Below the pieces are notes generated by a model, which worked only from the letters and a program-made list of their open reading frames with translations, was not told the origin of the DNA and did not search any database. Below, one piece after another: positions 20,917 through 29,609 of a stretch of 64,000 bases of DNA; the first letter of the stretch is position 1; each line of letters begins with the position of its first letter. This stretch comes from Sphingomonadaceae bacterium (lineage in GTDB: Bacteria; Pseudomonadota; Alphaproteobacteria; Sphingomonadales; Sphingomonadaceae). The translations under genes and the position numbers were made by a program. The stretch covers positions 1 to 64,000 of the forward strand of contig CANJCQ010000005.1 in assembly GCA_947473355.1 (NCBI GenBank). Reading direction: 5' to 3'.

Positions 20917-21975
20917 TCACATGGCAGCAATCCGCACCGCACCCTCGCACATCTCACCAATCACCGCCGCCCGGTCAAACCCCGCCGCCCGGATGCAGTC
21001 CATCGCCGCAGCCACACCTTCCGGCGCCACTGCCACCAGCAGGCCGCCGCTGGTCTGCGGATCGGTCAGCAGGTCGCGCTGCCACTCTGCCAGTTCCGGC
21101 GAAAGATCGGCTTCGTGGCCATAACTCGCCCAGTTGCGGTCTGAGGCGCCGGTGCGGGTGCCGCTGCGGGCGAGATCGGCAACGCTTTCCAGCAGCGGCA
21201 GAGCGTCAAATCGGACCTTCGCGCCAAGGCCGGAACCGCGGCACATTTCCAGCCCATGGCCGAGCAGGCCGAAGCCAGTGACGTCGGTTATTGCGTGCAC
21301 TTGGGGCAGGGCGGCAAGTTCCGCGCCCACGGCATTGAGCTTTGTCGCCGAGGCGACCAGCGCGGCATAGGCCTTGTCATGCGCCACCGCGTCCAACGCT
21401 CCACCTTTCAGCGCCGCGCTCAGGACGCCGACGCCGAGCGGTTTGGTCAGGATCAGCACATCGCCGGCCTGTGCGCCCGAATTGCGCATCACCCGGTCCG
21501 GATGGACGAGGCCGATCACTGCGAGGCCATAGATCGGCTCGGGCGCATCGATCGAATGGCCGCCCGCCACCGGGATCCCCGCCTCGGCGCAGATCGAGGC
21601 GCCGCCCGCCAGAATCACGGAGACTGTCTCGGGCGCGATCTTGCCGAGCGGCATGCCGAGGATAGCGAGCGCCATGATCGGCCGCCCGCCCATGGCATAG
21701 ACATCCGACAGCGCATTGGCTGCGGCGATACGGCCGAAATCGCGGGCATCATCGACAATCGGCATGAAGAAATCGGTGGTGGCAATAACGGCCTGATCGT
21801 CGGAAATGCGGTAGACAGCCGCATCGTCGCCCGTTTCGGTGCCAACCAGCAGATCAGGGAAAGCCTGCATCTTGGGCATGGCCGCGAGCAGTTCGTGCAG
21901 CATGGCCGGCGAAAGCTTGCAGCCGCAGCCGCCGCCGTGGGAGAGCGCGGTCAGGCGGGTTTCGTATTCGGCCAT
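20917..21975 (-). CDS. selD: selenide, water dikinase (selenophosphate synthetase)
   Basis: 352 residues. The catalytic loop reads SHGGGCGCK, placing Cys17 and Lys20 exactly as in E. coli SelD. This is a Cys form, not a selenoprotein. AIR-synthase N- and C-domains follow ([34 protein letters not shown]). It makes selenophosphate from selenide and ATP for Sec synthesis, and could also supply 2-selenouridine. The ATG at 21975 gives the family start; the larger 732-residue ORF is read-through of the antisense of selA. It is divergent from selA across 48 nt. Confidence 0.97.
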   Translation of the reverse strand: MAEYETRLTALSHGGGCGCKLSPAMLHELLAAMPKMQAFPDLLVGTETGDDAAVYRISDDQAVIATTDFFMPIVDDARDFGRIAAANALSDVYAMGGRPIMALAILGMPLGKIAPETVSVILAGGASICAEAGIPVAGGHSIDAPEPIYGLAVIGLVHPDRVMRNSGAQAGDVLILTKPLGVGVLSAALKGGALDAVAHDKAYAALVASATKLNAVGAELAALPQVHAITDVTGFGLLGHGLEMCRGSGLGAKVRFDALPLLESVADLARSGTRTGASDRNWASYGHEADLSPELAEWQRDLLTDPQTSGGLLVAVAPEGVAAAMDCIRAAGFDRAAVIGEMCEGAVRIAAM

Positions 21976-22023
21976 GTTCAACTTTCTTGTCCGGTGGCAT
22001 AGGGGGCAGTGAGGAGGATCCCG

Positions 22024-23373
22024 TTGCACGCTGAAAACCCGCTTCGCAAGCTGCCCTCGGTGCAGCACTTGCTCGAATTGGCACCTGCGGCGGAAATGTG
22101 CGTGAAGCATGGGCGCGCGGCTGTGACCTCGGCGATCCGCGTGGTGCTGGGTGAGCTGCGCAGTGAAATTGCGCGCGGGGCCGGGCGGGTTGTGGACGGC
22201 GCGGCCATTCTGGAACGATGCGACAAGCTCGTCGCCGCCCGCCGCCGCCCCGGCCTGCGCCGGGTGATCAATGCCACGGGCATCGTGCTTCACACCAATC
22301 TCGGTCGTGCGCCGCTGGCAGCGGAGGCCATTGCGGCTATGGCAGACATCGCGGCGGGCTACAGCAATCTGGAATTCGATCTTGCGAGTGGCAAGCGAGG
22401 TTCGCGCACCGCTGCGCTGGAACCGCTGTTGCGCGAGGTGGCTGGCGCAGAAGCGGCGCTGGCGGTCAACAACGGCGCGGCGGCCATCCTTCTGGCGCTT
22501 TCGGCTTTGGCGGGCGGCGGCGAGGTGATCGTTTCGCGCGGCGAGCTTGTCGAGATCGGCGGCGGCTTCCGCATTCCCGATGTGATCATGCAAGGAGGGG
22601 CACGGCTGGTCGAGGTGGGCTCGACCAACAAGACAAGGCTGGCGGATTACCGCGAGGCCATCGGCCCGGAAACGCGGGTACTGCTCAAGGTCCACCAAAG
22701 CAATTTCCGCACCGTCGGCTTCACTGCGGAGACCGGGATCGGCGAACTTGCGGGGCTGGCGCGCGAACATGGCCTGCTGGTCGTAGCCGACCTTGGTAGC
22801 GGCCTGCTGCGGCCTTCGCCCGGCTCGCTTGAGCCCACTTTGGCCGAGGCGCTGGGCGCGGGCGCAGACCTCGTAACCTGCAGTGGCGACAAACTCCTCG
22901 GCGGCCCGCAGGCGGGGCTGATCCTTGGGCGCAAGGCGGCAGTCGATCCGCTGCGCAGCCATCCGCTGCTCCGCGCGGTGCGGCTCGACAAGATGACGCT
23001 GGCGGCGCTGGAGGCGACCCTTATGCTGCACCGCGACCAGCCTGATCGCGTGCCGGTGACCCGCATGCTGGCGCAGGGCGAGGCAGAGTTGCAGGCGCGA
23101 GCGGAACGGCTGCAAAGCTTGCTGGGCTACGGCAATTTGATCGCCAGCGAGGCCTACGCCGGCGGCGGTGCGCTGCCCGAGGAGCGCATCGCCAGCCGCG
23201 CGCTGGCGCTTGATCTGCCTATGGGGGCGGATGCAGTAGCTGCCAAGTTGCGCGAAGGGGCGCCTGCCGTGGTTGGCCGGATCGCCGATGGCCAGCTTCT
23301 GATCGACATGCTGACTGTCTCCGACGCCGAGCTGCCCGCTCTGGCTAAAGCCCTCAAGGCTGTCCTGGGGTGA
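22024..23373 (+). CDS. selA: L-seryl-tRNA(Sec) selenium transferase
   Basis: 449 residues. The start is TTG 22024 with GAGGAGG 6 nt upstream; the track's GTG at 22009 lies before that ribosome binding site. Characteristic blocks are [33 protein letters not shown] and [12 protein letters not shown], with the PLP-lysine in [13 protein letters not shown] (about residue 290). SelA converts Ser-tRNA(Sec) to Sec-tRNA(Sec) with selenophosphate. It overlaps selB (GTGA), so selA-selB are translationally coupled. Confidence 0.97.
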   Translation: MHAENPLRKLPSVQHLLELAPAAEMCVKHGRAAVTSAIRVVLGELRSEIARGAGRVVDGAAILERCDKLVAARRRPGLRRVINATGIVLHTNLGRAPLAAEAIAAMADIAAGYSNLEFDLASGKRGSRTAALEPLLREVAGAEAALAVNNGAAAILLALSALAGGGEVIVSRGELVEIGGGFRIPDVIMQGGARLVEVGSTNKTRLADYREAIGPETRVLLKVHQSNFRTVGFTAETGIGELAGLAREHGLLVVADLGSGLLRPSPGSLEPTLAEALGAGADLVTCSGDKLLGGPQAGLILGRKAAVDPLRSHPLLRAVRLDKMTLAALEATLMLHRDQPDRVPVTRMLAQGEAELQARAERLQSLLGYGNLIASEAYAGGGALPEERIASRALALDLPMGADAVAAKLREGAPAVVGRIADGQLLIDMLTVSDAELPALAKALKAVLG

Positions 23374-25187
23374 GCCGCAGCACTGTCGGCGTGATCGGCC
23401 ATGTCGATCACGGCAAGACCGCGCTGGTCCGTGCGCTCACCGGGCAGGAAACCGACCGCCTGCCCGAGGAAAAGGCGCGCGGGATTTCCATCGCGCTGGG
23501 CTTTGCGCATCTCGATGAGGCAGTCGACCTGATCGACATGCCGGGCCACGAACGCTTCGTGCGCACGATGATTTCGGGCGCCACCGGCATCGATGCTGTC
23601 CTGCTGGTGGTCGCGGCCAATGAAGGCGTGCAGCCGCAGACGGTCGAGCATGTCGAGATTGCCGGGCTGCTGGGGATTGGCCGCGCGCTGGTGGCAGTGA
23701 GCAAGTGCGATCTGGTGGAGCCGGGGGTGGCGGAACTGGTTGCGGCGGAGGCCTTGGAACTGCTTGAGCGCAGCGGGTTAGCTCCCCTCCCGCAAGCGGG
23801 AGGGGTTGGGGGTGGGCCAGCGATGATGGTTGCCCACTCACCCACCCCTAGCCCCTCCCGCAAGCGGGAGGGGAATTGCGGCGCAATCCTGACATCGGCA
23901 GTTTCCAATCAAGGCATCGCCGAACTCCGCCAAGCCCTCCGCGCCCTTGCCGAGCACCAGCACTCTCGCCCTGCCGATGGTTCCACCTGGCTCCCCATCG
24001 ACCGCGCTTTCGCGATCCCCGGCCATGGCCCTGTCGTCACCGGCACCTTGCGCGGGGCGCCGCTCAGCCCCGGCGATGCGCTCGAACTGCTGCCTTCGCG
24101 CCGCAAAGTCCGGGTCCGTGCCTTGCAGGTGCATGGCGCAGCGATCATGTCTGCCCAGCCCGGCCAGCGGGTCGCGGCCAACCTGCGCGGGGTGGAGCTG
24201 GGCCAGCTGGCGCGCGGCATGGCGCTGGCTGCGGCAGGTGCACTGGAGGCGGCGGATTGGCTGACCCTGGCCCTGCGCTCAGTCCCCGAATCGCCCGCGC
24301 TCAAGAACGGCGCGCGGATGCGGGCGCTGTTTGGCACGCAGGAGGCCGAGGCGCGGCTGCGGCTGCTGGATCGGGATGTGCTGGAGCCGGGCGAGGCATG
24401 CTTTGCCCAGTTGCGGCTGGCCTCACCAGCAGCCATTCCGGCGGGGGAACATGTCATTCTGCGCCGCGCTTCGCCTGCACTGACTTTGGCGGGTGGGCGC
24501 GTGCTGGAACTCGAAGCGCACCGGCTGCGGCGGCATGATGGCGCGGTGCTCGACTGGCTTGAGCTGCTGCGCGATGGCTCACCCGAAGAAGTGATTGCCG
24601 CCGAAGTGACGCGCGCGGGAGAAGTTGGAACCACTGTCCAGCACCTCGCGCGGCTGACCGCGCTGGCGCCTGCCCGCGTCGAGGAACTGCTGCAAGTCCT
24701 GCCGGTCGAAGTCAACCGCGCAGGTGCTGTGGTGAGGCAGGAGGCGGCGCAGAGCCGCAGGCGCCTTACCCTGCGCCCCGATCCCGAACGTGCCCGCGCC
24801 GATGCGGAGCGCGCAACCGAGATCGCCGACTTGCTGCAGCCAGCCGGGCTGACCCCGCCGCTGCCCAAGGTACTCATCATCGATGCCAGTTCGCACCGCG
24901 CGGTCGAAATGCTGCTGCGTGACGGGACGCTGATCCGCGCCGTGGACCGCGATAAAGGCAAGGAGTTGCTGTTCCACCGCGATGCGATTGCAGCGGCGCG
25001 GCAGTTGTTGTCGCCCTTGCTTGGGGCGAAAGACGATGGGGGCATACTGGTCAGCGAGATATGCTCCGCGCTGGGGATCAGCCGCAAGTTCTGTATGCCG
25101 TTGCTCGATCATCTCGACACGGTGCGGTTTACCAGACGGGTGGGGGATCGGCGGGTGGCGGGGCAGGCAATGCGCGAGGATAGTTGA
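23370..25187 (+). CDS. selB: selenocysteine-specific elongation factor SelB, with an in-frame repeat insertion
   Basis: 605 residues from a GTG inside the selA stop. The N-terminal GTPase has G1 GHVDHGKT, the switch with [11 protein letters not shown] (G3 DMPGH) and SKCD (G4). EF-Tu-like domains 2-3 follow, then winged-helix repeats for SECIS binding, ending in the [16 protein letters not shown] helix-turn-helix typical of SelB C-termini. About 35 residues (LAPLPQAGG...SRKREGN) between the helix after G4 and the G5 strand (TSAVSNQG) are encoded by a palindromic repeat, in frame. The frame stays open, so the protein is probably functional, with a surface loop. Confidence 0.95.
   Translation: MSRSTVGVIGHVDHGKTALVRALTGQETDRLPEEKARGISIALGFAHLDEAVDLIDMPGHERFVRTMISGATGIDAVLLVVAANEGVQPQTVEHVEIAGLLGIGRALVAVSKCDLVEPGVAELVAAEALELLERSGLAPLPQAGGVGGGPAMMVAHSPTPSPSRKREGNCGAILTSAVSNQGIAELRQALRALAEHQHSRPADGSTWLPIDRAFAIPGHGPVVTGTLRGAPLSPGDALELLPSRRKVRVRALQVHGAAIMSAQPGQRVAANLRGVELGQLARGMALAAAGALEAADWLTLALRSVPESPALKNGARMRALFGTQEAEARLRLLDRDVLEPGEACFAQLRLASPAAIPAGEHVILRRASPALTLAGGRVLELEAHRLRRHDGAVLDWLELLRDGSPEEVIAAEVTRAGEVGTTVQHLARLTALAPARVEELLQVLPVEVNRAGAVVRQEAAQSRRRLTLRPDPERARADAERATEIADLLQPAGLTPPLPKVLIIDASSHRAVEMLLRDGTLIRAVDRDKGKELLFHRDAIAAARQLLSPLLGAKDDGGILVSEICSALGISRKFCMPLLDHLDTVRFTRRVGDRRVAGQAMREDS
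23783..23873. repeat. palindromic element inserted in frame in selB
   Basis: The left arm CCCCTCCCGC-AA-GCGGGAGGGG is followed by TTGGGGGTGGG. The right side holds CCCACCCCTAG and the same hairpin again. It has the same architecture as 8711-8813. It adds about 105 nt, a multiple of three, to the G domain without a stop. Confidence 0.85.
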
Positions 25188-25242
25188 CCATTCATCCCCG
25201 CCCATTCAGGGGAGGGGTAATAATAGGTTCGGGAGTTTATGC

Positions 25243-26154
25243 GTGGCCAGACCACTCAAGAATTTGTGCGAAGTCGCGGTAATCGGCGGTGGCCTTGCTG
25301 GCCTCTCCGCTGCCCGCCATGCGGCTCGCCTCGGGCGCCTGGTGACTTTGTTCGAAAGCAGCGGCATCTATGGCGGGCAGCTGGCGACAGTCGATCATGT
25401 CGACGGCCTGCCGGTGCCGGGCGCGTTCTCCGGGCAGGATCTGGCGATTGATCTGCTGGAGCAATGCCGCAAGGTCGGGGTGCAGGTGATCGAGGCGCAG
25501 ATTGACAAGCTCGATGCGGGCGAGCGGCTGGTTCTGACAGACTGGGAAGGGCAGGCCCATACACCTGAAGCGGTGATCGTCGCCTCGGGCGCGACCTTGC
25601 GCAAGCTGGGTGTGCCGGGCGAGGAGCAGTTCACGGGTCGCGGTGTGTCGCGCTGCGCCAGTTGCGACGGCGGGTTTTATCGCGACATGGATGTGGTCGT
25701 GGTCGGCGGCGGCGATGCGGCGGTGCATGAGGCGCTGGTGCTGGCGCGGATGTCGCGCATTGTGATCATGGTCTGCCGCAGCCCGCTCAAGGCTAGCCGG
25801 GAATACATCAACCGACTCGACGCACGCGAGAATGTGCGCTTTGTCTGGGACAGCGAAGTGGTGGAAGTGCTCGGTGAAATGAAGGTTTCAGGGGTGCGGC
25901 TTCACAATGTTGTCAGCGGGGCAGAAAGCGAGATTGCGGCGTCGGGCGTTTTCCCGTTCATCGGTGTCGAGCCCAACACCATGTTCCTGCCCGCCGCCAT
26001 GCGCGAGGCCAGCGGCCATATGGTGAGCAGGGATCCGCGCATCATCGCTGTCGGCGCGGTTCGCGCGGATTATGGTGGCATGGCGGTGCAGGCGATGGCA
26101 GAAGGAGTCGATGCGGCGCAGGCCGCACACATGATGCTGAGAAATGGAGCGTAA
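25243..26154 (+). CDS. thioredoxin-reductase-like flavoprotein, atypical cofactor motifs
   Basis: 303 residues from GTG 25243 (GGGAG 7 nt upstream). The FAD motif is GGGLAGLSAARHA, and the redox-active pair is Cys138-Ala-Ser-Cys141 followed by DGGFY, as in TrxB (CATCDG). The second nucleotide motif is GGGDAAVHEAL. The HRRxxxR segment that grips NADPH is replaced by CRSPLKASREY, and the C-terminal FAD motif reads GAVRADYGG instead of GDxR. The electron donor may therefore not be NADPH. It lies 55 nt behind selB and 1 nt before the selenoprotein, so it is the likely reductant partner of the Sec protein. Confidence 0.85.
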   Translation: MARPLKNLCEVAVIGGGLAGLSAARHAARLGRLVTLFESSGIYGGQLATVDHVDGLPVPGAFSGQDLAIDLLEQCRKVGVQVIEAQIDKLDAGERLVLTDWEGQAHTPEAVIVASGATLRKLGVPGEEQFTGRGVSRCASCDGGFYRDMDVVVVGGGDAAVHEALVLARMSRIVIMVCRSPLKASREYINRLDARENVRFVWDSEVVEVLGEMKVSGVRLHNVVSGAESEIAASGVFPFIGVEPNTMFLPAAMREASGHMVSRDPRIIAVGAVRADYGGMAVQAMAEGVDAAQAAHMMLRNGA

Positions 26155-26155
26155 C

Positions 26156-27883
26156 ATGGCGGAGAAAAGCGGCGACTATGCCGTCGTCTGGCCGAGCGGC
26201 GAACGCCGCCTCAAAGTGCGTCCCCTGGCGCGCCGGCTCGATACGCTGAACGGCAAGAAAGTTGCGCAGCTGTGGGACTATCTGTTCGCAGGCGACGAGG
26301 TATTCTCTGCGCTCGAAGCCGAGATGGCCAAGGCTTATCCGCAAATCGAATGGGTATCATGGCGCGAATTCGGCTCGACCCACGGGGTCAACGAGAAGGA
26401 AGTTCTCGCCTCACTGCCGCAGCGCTTCAGGGAAATGGGAGTTGATGCAGCCATAAGCTGCATGGCCTGTTGAGGCTCCTGTACGCCCGCCGTGCTGCGG
26501 GCTGCGGAAATTTGCGAAAGAGCCGGGTTCCCGACCTCGTCGCTGGTCTGCGAGGGTTTCCTGGGCCAGGCGGCGGCGACTTCGGTTGGCCTCGGCATGC
26601 CAAACTTGCCGGTGGCGACCATTGTCGGCCATCCCGGCGCGCAGAATAACGAGGAAATCCGCAGGTTCGCCGCCGAGGTGACCGCGCGCGAAGTAATCGA
26701 GAACCTGACGGTCCAGCCCGACGAGATCGTCTTCGGCGAAGAGCCGGGCGAGCGCGACATCGTCTTTACCGGCAGCTTCGAGGATGTGAACGAGTTCTTC
26801 CTCGAAAAGGAATGGAGCGACGGCCTGCCGATTGTCCCGCCGACGCTGGAGAAGATCGAGAAGTTCCTGAGCTTCACTCCCCGCAAGGCCGATGAGTGCC
26901 TTGGCATCGCCTTGCCCGCCAGCCGCGCGGTAACGATCTGGGCGGTGGCGGTCAATGGCGTGATGGCGGGTTGCCGCCCTGAATACATGCCGGTGCTGGT
27001 TGCGCTTGCCGAGGCGATGTGCGATCCGGTCTATGGCGTCCAGCACAGTGGTAACACGCCGGGCGCCGAAACGCTGATCATCCTGAATGGGCCGATCATC
27101 AAGGACCTGAAATTCAACTACACGCAAGGCGTGCTGCGCGATGGCTTCCAGCCGAACACCAGCGTGGGCCGGTTCTGGCGATTGGCCTTGCGCAACATGG
27201 CAGGCTTCCTGCTGCACAAGACAGACAAGGGCACTTTCGGCAACACCTTCCGCGTCGTGCTCGCTGAAAACGAGGATGCGCTGGCGGCGATCGGCTGGCC
27301 GTCAAATGCCGAGGACATGGGCTTCAGGACCGGCGACAACACCGTCACCATCACACGCCTCACCGGCGGCGATGTCATGCCTTCGGTGACGGGTTCAACG
27401 CCGGAACGGATGATGCCCTATATTGCCGACGGCGTCGCCAAGGAGACCGGCTGGGAAATCGCTTTCACCACCGGCGGGCTGACCCACGGCACCTTGCGGC
27501 CGGTGCTGGTGCTCAGCCCGATCCTCGCCGAGACCATCGCCAAAGCCGGGTGGAGCAAGCTCGACGTCAAGCAATACCTTTATGACCATGCCCGGATGCC
27601 GGCCTGGCGGGTAGAAGAGTTTGCCGAGAAGTGGACCGAGTTCAAGATCGTCTCGCTGCAGCATCAGTATAATATCGGAAATCTTTCCAAGGACTTCGCC
27701 GAGTCCGATGATCCGAACCGTATGGTGCCGATTGTGGTTGATCCGCGCGATTTCATGGTGCTGGTCTCGGGCGATCCGCTGCGCACCAATGCACAGGCCT
27801 TCGCGCACAACGGCTATCTCGGTTTCCCGGTGGCGAAGCAGATCGCGCTGCCCGAGGATTGGGACAAGCGGGTGGGTAAATAG
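26156..27883 (+). CDS. UGSC-family selenoprotein (in-frame TGA = selenocysteine 106)
   Basis: The ORF track gives two pieces (26144-26473, 26492-27883), but they are in the same frame, separated only by TGA at 26471. Read through, the junction is C-M-A-C-U-G-S-C, with Cys at 102, 105 and 109 and Sec at 106. The total is 575 residues from ATG 26156 (GGAG 6 nt upstream) to TAG. The N-terminal ~190 residues form the UGSC domain, reminiscent of glycine-reductase B-type subunits (C-terminal GMPNLPVATIVGHPG). Residues ~200-575 form a second conserved domain starting VNEFFLEKEWSDGLPIVPP. The reaction is unknown, presumably Se/S redox chemistry. The gene is next to selA, selB and a CxxC flavoprotein. 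Confidence 0.9.
26471..26524 (+). promoter_or_regulatory. candidate bacterial SECIS element (Sec codon plus hairpin)
   Basis: The UGA is followed after 11 nt by a perfect 6-bp stem GCCCGC / GCGGGC with loop CGUGCU, which contains the GU expected for SelB recognition. An outer pair GGCTC (26474-26478) with GAGCC (26520-26524) can close the structure. The position directly 3' of the UGA and within the coding frame matches bacterial SECIS elements. The fold was drawn by eye. Confidence 0.65.
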
Positions 27884-27907
27884 CGACATTGTCCTAAATC
27901 AATTTGC

Positions 27908-27936
27908 TTGACTTGTATAACCATATAGGTTACATG
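27908..27936 (+). promoter_or_regulatory. orphan promoter with embedded dyad TAACC-ATATA-GGTTA
   Basis: TTGACT and TACATG are separated by 17 nt. A perfect 5-bp dyad at 27918-27932 fills the spacer, in the style of GntR-type operators. It points away from the selenoprotein into the gene-less region. Base composition is A+T-rich against G+C-rich surroundings. Confidence 0.35.
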
Positions 27937-28422
27937 CCGCGTGCTTTCCTTCGGGAGAGTAGCAGGACCGGGACAGGGCTAGGCCAGCCCTTGACCTGTC
28001 CTTTGCCTCTTTGACCCGCTCATCCTGAGCGTGCCGAAGGGGCAGCGCGGTCGGCGTAGTGGGCGCGTGCAGGCGGGGCGGTTACGCTCAAGCGGCATGC
28101 CCACCCAGAGCGTCGCAGCGGCAGACCGGATGGTGCGATTACCGCGGCCTTGCTCGCCCAACCGTCCTCCGCCAGTGGCGCGGGGCGGCTACCGGGTCTG
28201 GAACCGGGAAAACACTGTTGGCGCGGCATTGTCAGCCGCGCGGGTGCAGATGCGGCCATGCGAGCCTGCCGCGCTGCCCTGGCCGGTCGCCGAAAGGTCA
28301 AGCCGAAGGTGCAGCGGAAAGACGCCCCGGCCATTCGCGAAATCCTCCGCCCGCCCCCAGCGCGTGCCGCCTACAGGCCCACGCCGACCGCGCGGTCCTG
28401 TTCATTTCACAAGGCATTACAG

Positions 28423-28446
28423 TCCGGCTCGCCGCCGGATATTTTT
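28423..28446 (+). terminator. intrinsic terminator
   Basis: TCCGGC-TCGCC-GCCGGA is followed by TATTTTT on the plus strand. It would end plus-strand transcripts from the Sec operon or the orphan promoter, just before the convergent SDR gene. Confidence 0.6.
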
Positions 28447-28453
28447 GTATGGA

Positions 28454-29209
28454 TTAGAGCGTATAGCCGCCGTCGCTCGACAGCACGGTCCCGGTGATAT
28501 TCTCCGCCTCGTCCGACAGCAGCCAGACGATCTGGCGGGCCATGACCTGGGCACTGGTGAAGCCGCCGTCCGTCGGTAATTGCTCGGCCATGGCCGCCAG
28601 CGCGGCTTCCCGGCTGCCTAACTTTGCTTCCAGCGCCTTGAACTGATCAGTCTTGGTCCAGATCGGAGTTTCGACCCGGCCTGGGGCGACGGCGTTGACG
28701 CGGATGTTATCGGCAAGATGTTCAGCCGCGGCCACTTTCGCGAGATGGATGACGCCTGCCTTGCTTGTGCCATAGGCGGCAGTCATGGCCACTGGCCTGA
28801 CCCCCACCGCCGAGCTGGTCAGCACCACGCTGCCTTTGCCTTGGGGCTTGATCAGCCGCAGCGACGTGCGCAGCGCGAGAAAGGCTCCGTCGAGATTGAT
28901 CGACAGGATCCGCCGCCATTCGGCAAATTCGAGCTCAGTCAGTGCCCCGCCATTGGCGACCCCGGCATTGACCAGCGCATGATCGAGCCGGGGCACTTCC
29001 GCCTCGATCCGTTCCCACAGCGCTGGATCGGCGACGTCGCCCGCGAAATAACGGGTGGGGCATGGAAAGGCGAGTGCCGCCAATCCGGCTGCGTCGATAT
29101 CGACCAGCACCAGCTCGGCGATCCCCTGTGCTGCAAGCTGGCTTGCGACTTCGGCGCCGATGCCTGAGGCAGCGCCGGTGATCAGCGCGGTGTGTCCGGC
29201 GAAAGTCAT
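28454..29209 (-). CDS. short-chain dehydrogenase/reductase
   Basis: 251 residues. The cofactor loop is TGAASGIG near residue 11, the acidic end of beta-2 (VLVDIDAAG) suggests NAD(H), and NAGV, the catalytic SSA, and YGTSKAG (Tyr-Lys) follow. The substrate is unknown. It starts 1 nt after the stop of the LEH-like gene, so the three minus-strand genes from 30065 to 28454 form an operon of NTF2-fold protein, epoxide-hydrolase-like protein and SDR, a set that fits terpenoid or steroid side-reaction chemistry. Confidence 0.88.
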   Translation of the reverse strand: MTFAGHTALITGAASGIGAEVASQLAAQGIAELVLVDIDAAGLAALAFPCPTRYFAGDVADPALWERIEAEVPRLDHALVNAGVANGGALTELEFAEWRRILSINLDGAFLALRTSLRLIKPQGKGSVVLTSSAVGVRPVAMTAAYGTSKAGVIHLAKVAAAEHLADNIRVNAVAPGRVETPIWTKTDQFKALEAKLGSREAALAAMAEQLPTDGGFTSAQVMARQIVWLLSDEAENITGTVLSSDGGYTL

Positions 29210-29210
29210 G

Positions 29211-29600
29211 TCAGGCAGCTCCGCCGCCGGCGAGACCGGCCGTGTCGAAATAGTCGCGCCAGCCGGTCAGTTTCCCGTCCGCAACTTCGAAAGTGCCCAT
29301 AACTGCCAGCGACATGACCACTGTCCCATCGGTGGTACACAGATGATCGATGCGCTCGGTCAGCACCTTGTTTGCCACTTCGGCCATGGCCAGCATATCG
29401 ACCCGCAGCACGCCTGCGCCGGTGCTGGCCTCGAAACCCTGGATGAAGGCCAGGGTTTCATCCACGCCGGTCGTGTCGGACATGCCGACGTTGAGGTAGC
29501 GGGTGGTCGGGGTGAAGAAGGCGCGCACGCCTTCGCTGAAGCCGCCTGGCTGTTCGAGCATGGCGAGGAAAGCCATGACTGTTTCGGTGGGGGTCGTCAT
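29211..29600 (-). CDS. limonene-1,2-epoxide hydrolase-like (LEH) protein
   Basis: 129 residues of the LEH/NTF2 fold. The family catalytic triad Asp-Arg-Asp has visible counterparts in ERIDHL and WRDYFD near the C-terminus (GTFEVADGKLTGWRDYFD). LEH enzymes add water to epoxides in one step without a covalent intermediate, and related proteins act in terpenoid catabolism. The actual substrate is not known. ATG at 29600 with GGAGCAC upstream. Second gene of the minus-strand operon. Confidence 0.75.
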   Translation of the reverse strand: MTTPTETVMAFLAMLEQPGGFSEGVRAFFTPTTRYLNVGMSDTTGVDETLAFIQGFEASTGAGVLRVDMLAMAEVANKVLTERIDHLCTTDGTVVMSLAVMGTFEVADGKLTGWRDYFDTAGLAGGGAA

Positions 29601-29609
29601 ATGTGCTCC

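Larger units (their letters stand above)
27884..28453. other. 570-nt region with no recognisable gene
   Basis: It lies between the convergent selenoprotein and SDR genes. The ORFs here (e.g. 28059-28457 plus, 28020-28334 minus) are Arg/Pro-rich and look like shadow frames. It contains a promoter/operator-like dyad (27908-27936), nested stems GGACAG/CTGTCC and GGCT/AGCC near 27972-28002 with a T-rich tail, a 'CATCCTGAGCGTGCCGAAGG' dispersed-repeat half-site near 28021, G+C-rich sequence, and a terminator-like hairpin (28423-28446). I searched for tRNA-Sec here without success. Confidence 0.5.

Noticed and set aside
20917-23115. 732-residue minus-strand ORF suggesting a SelD fusion
   Set aside because: The extra N-terminal part is the antisense of selA. 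SelD starts at ATG 21975 with the family start.
26144-26473. Two separate genes, a 105-residue protein and a downstream protein
   Set aside because: The frame is continuous across the TGA, the second piece has no ribosome binding site and starts inside conserved sequence, and the C-U-G-S-C context with adjacent Sec genes explains the TGA.
28021-28050. GTGCCGAAGGGGCAG behind GGGAGAG, suggesting a second glycine riboswitch
   Set aside because: No CTCTCAGG or GGACAGAG block follows. The match is part of the dispersed CATCCTGAGCGTGCCGAAGG repeat.
28073-28174. Possible tRNA-Sec: GCGGGGCGG and CCGTCCTCC-G-CCA arms, 102 nt apart
   Set aside because: One mismatch and two G-U pairs in the acceptor, no TTCGANT T-loop, and no anticodon TCA in a stem-loop at the right place. 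selC was not found anywhere in the window.
28090-28260. Minus-strand sequence resembling a cobalamin riboswitch (CCCGGT...CCCGGTAGCCGCCCCGCGCCACTGG, then GGTCTGCCG)
   Set aside because: The AGGGAA block before the first CCGG is absent (TTTT instead), the B12-box match is poor, and no minus-strand gene lies downstream to be regulated.
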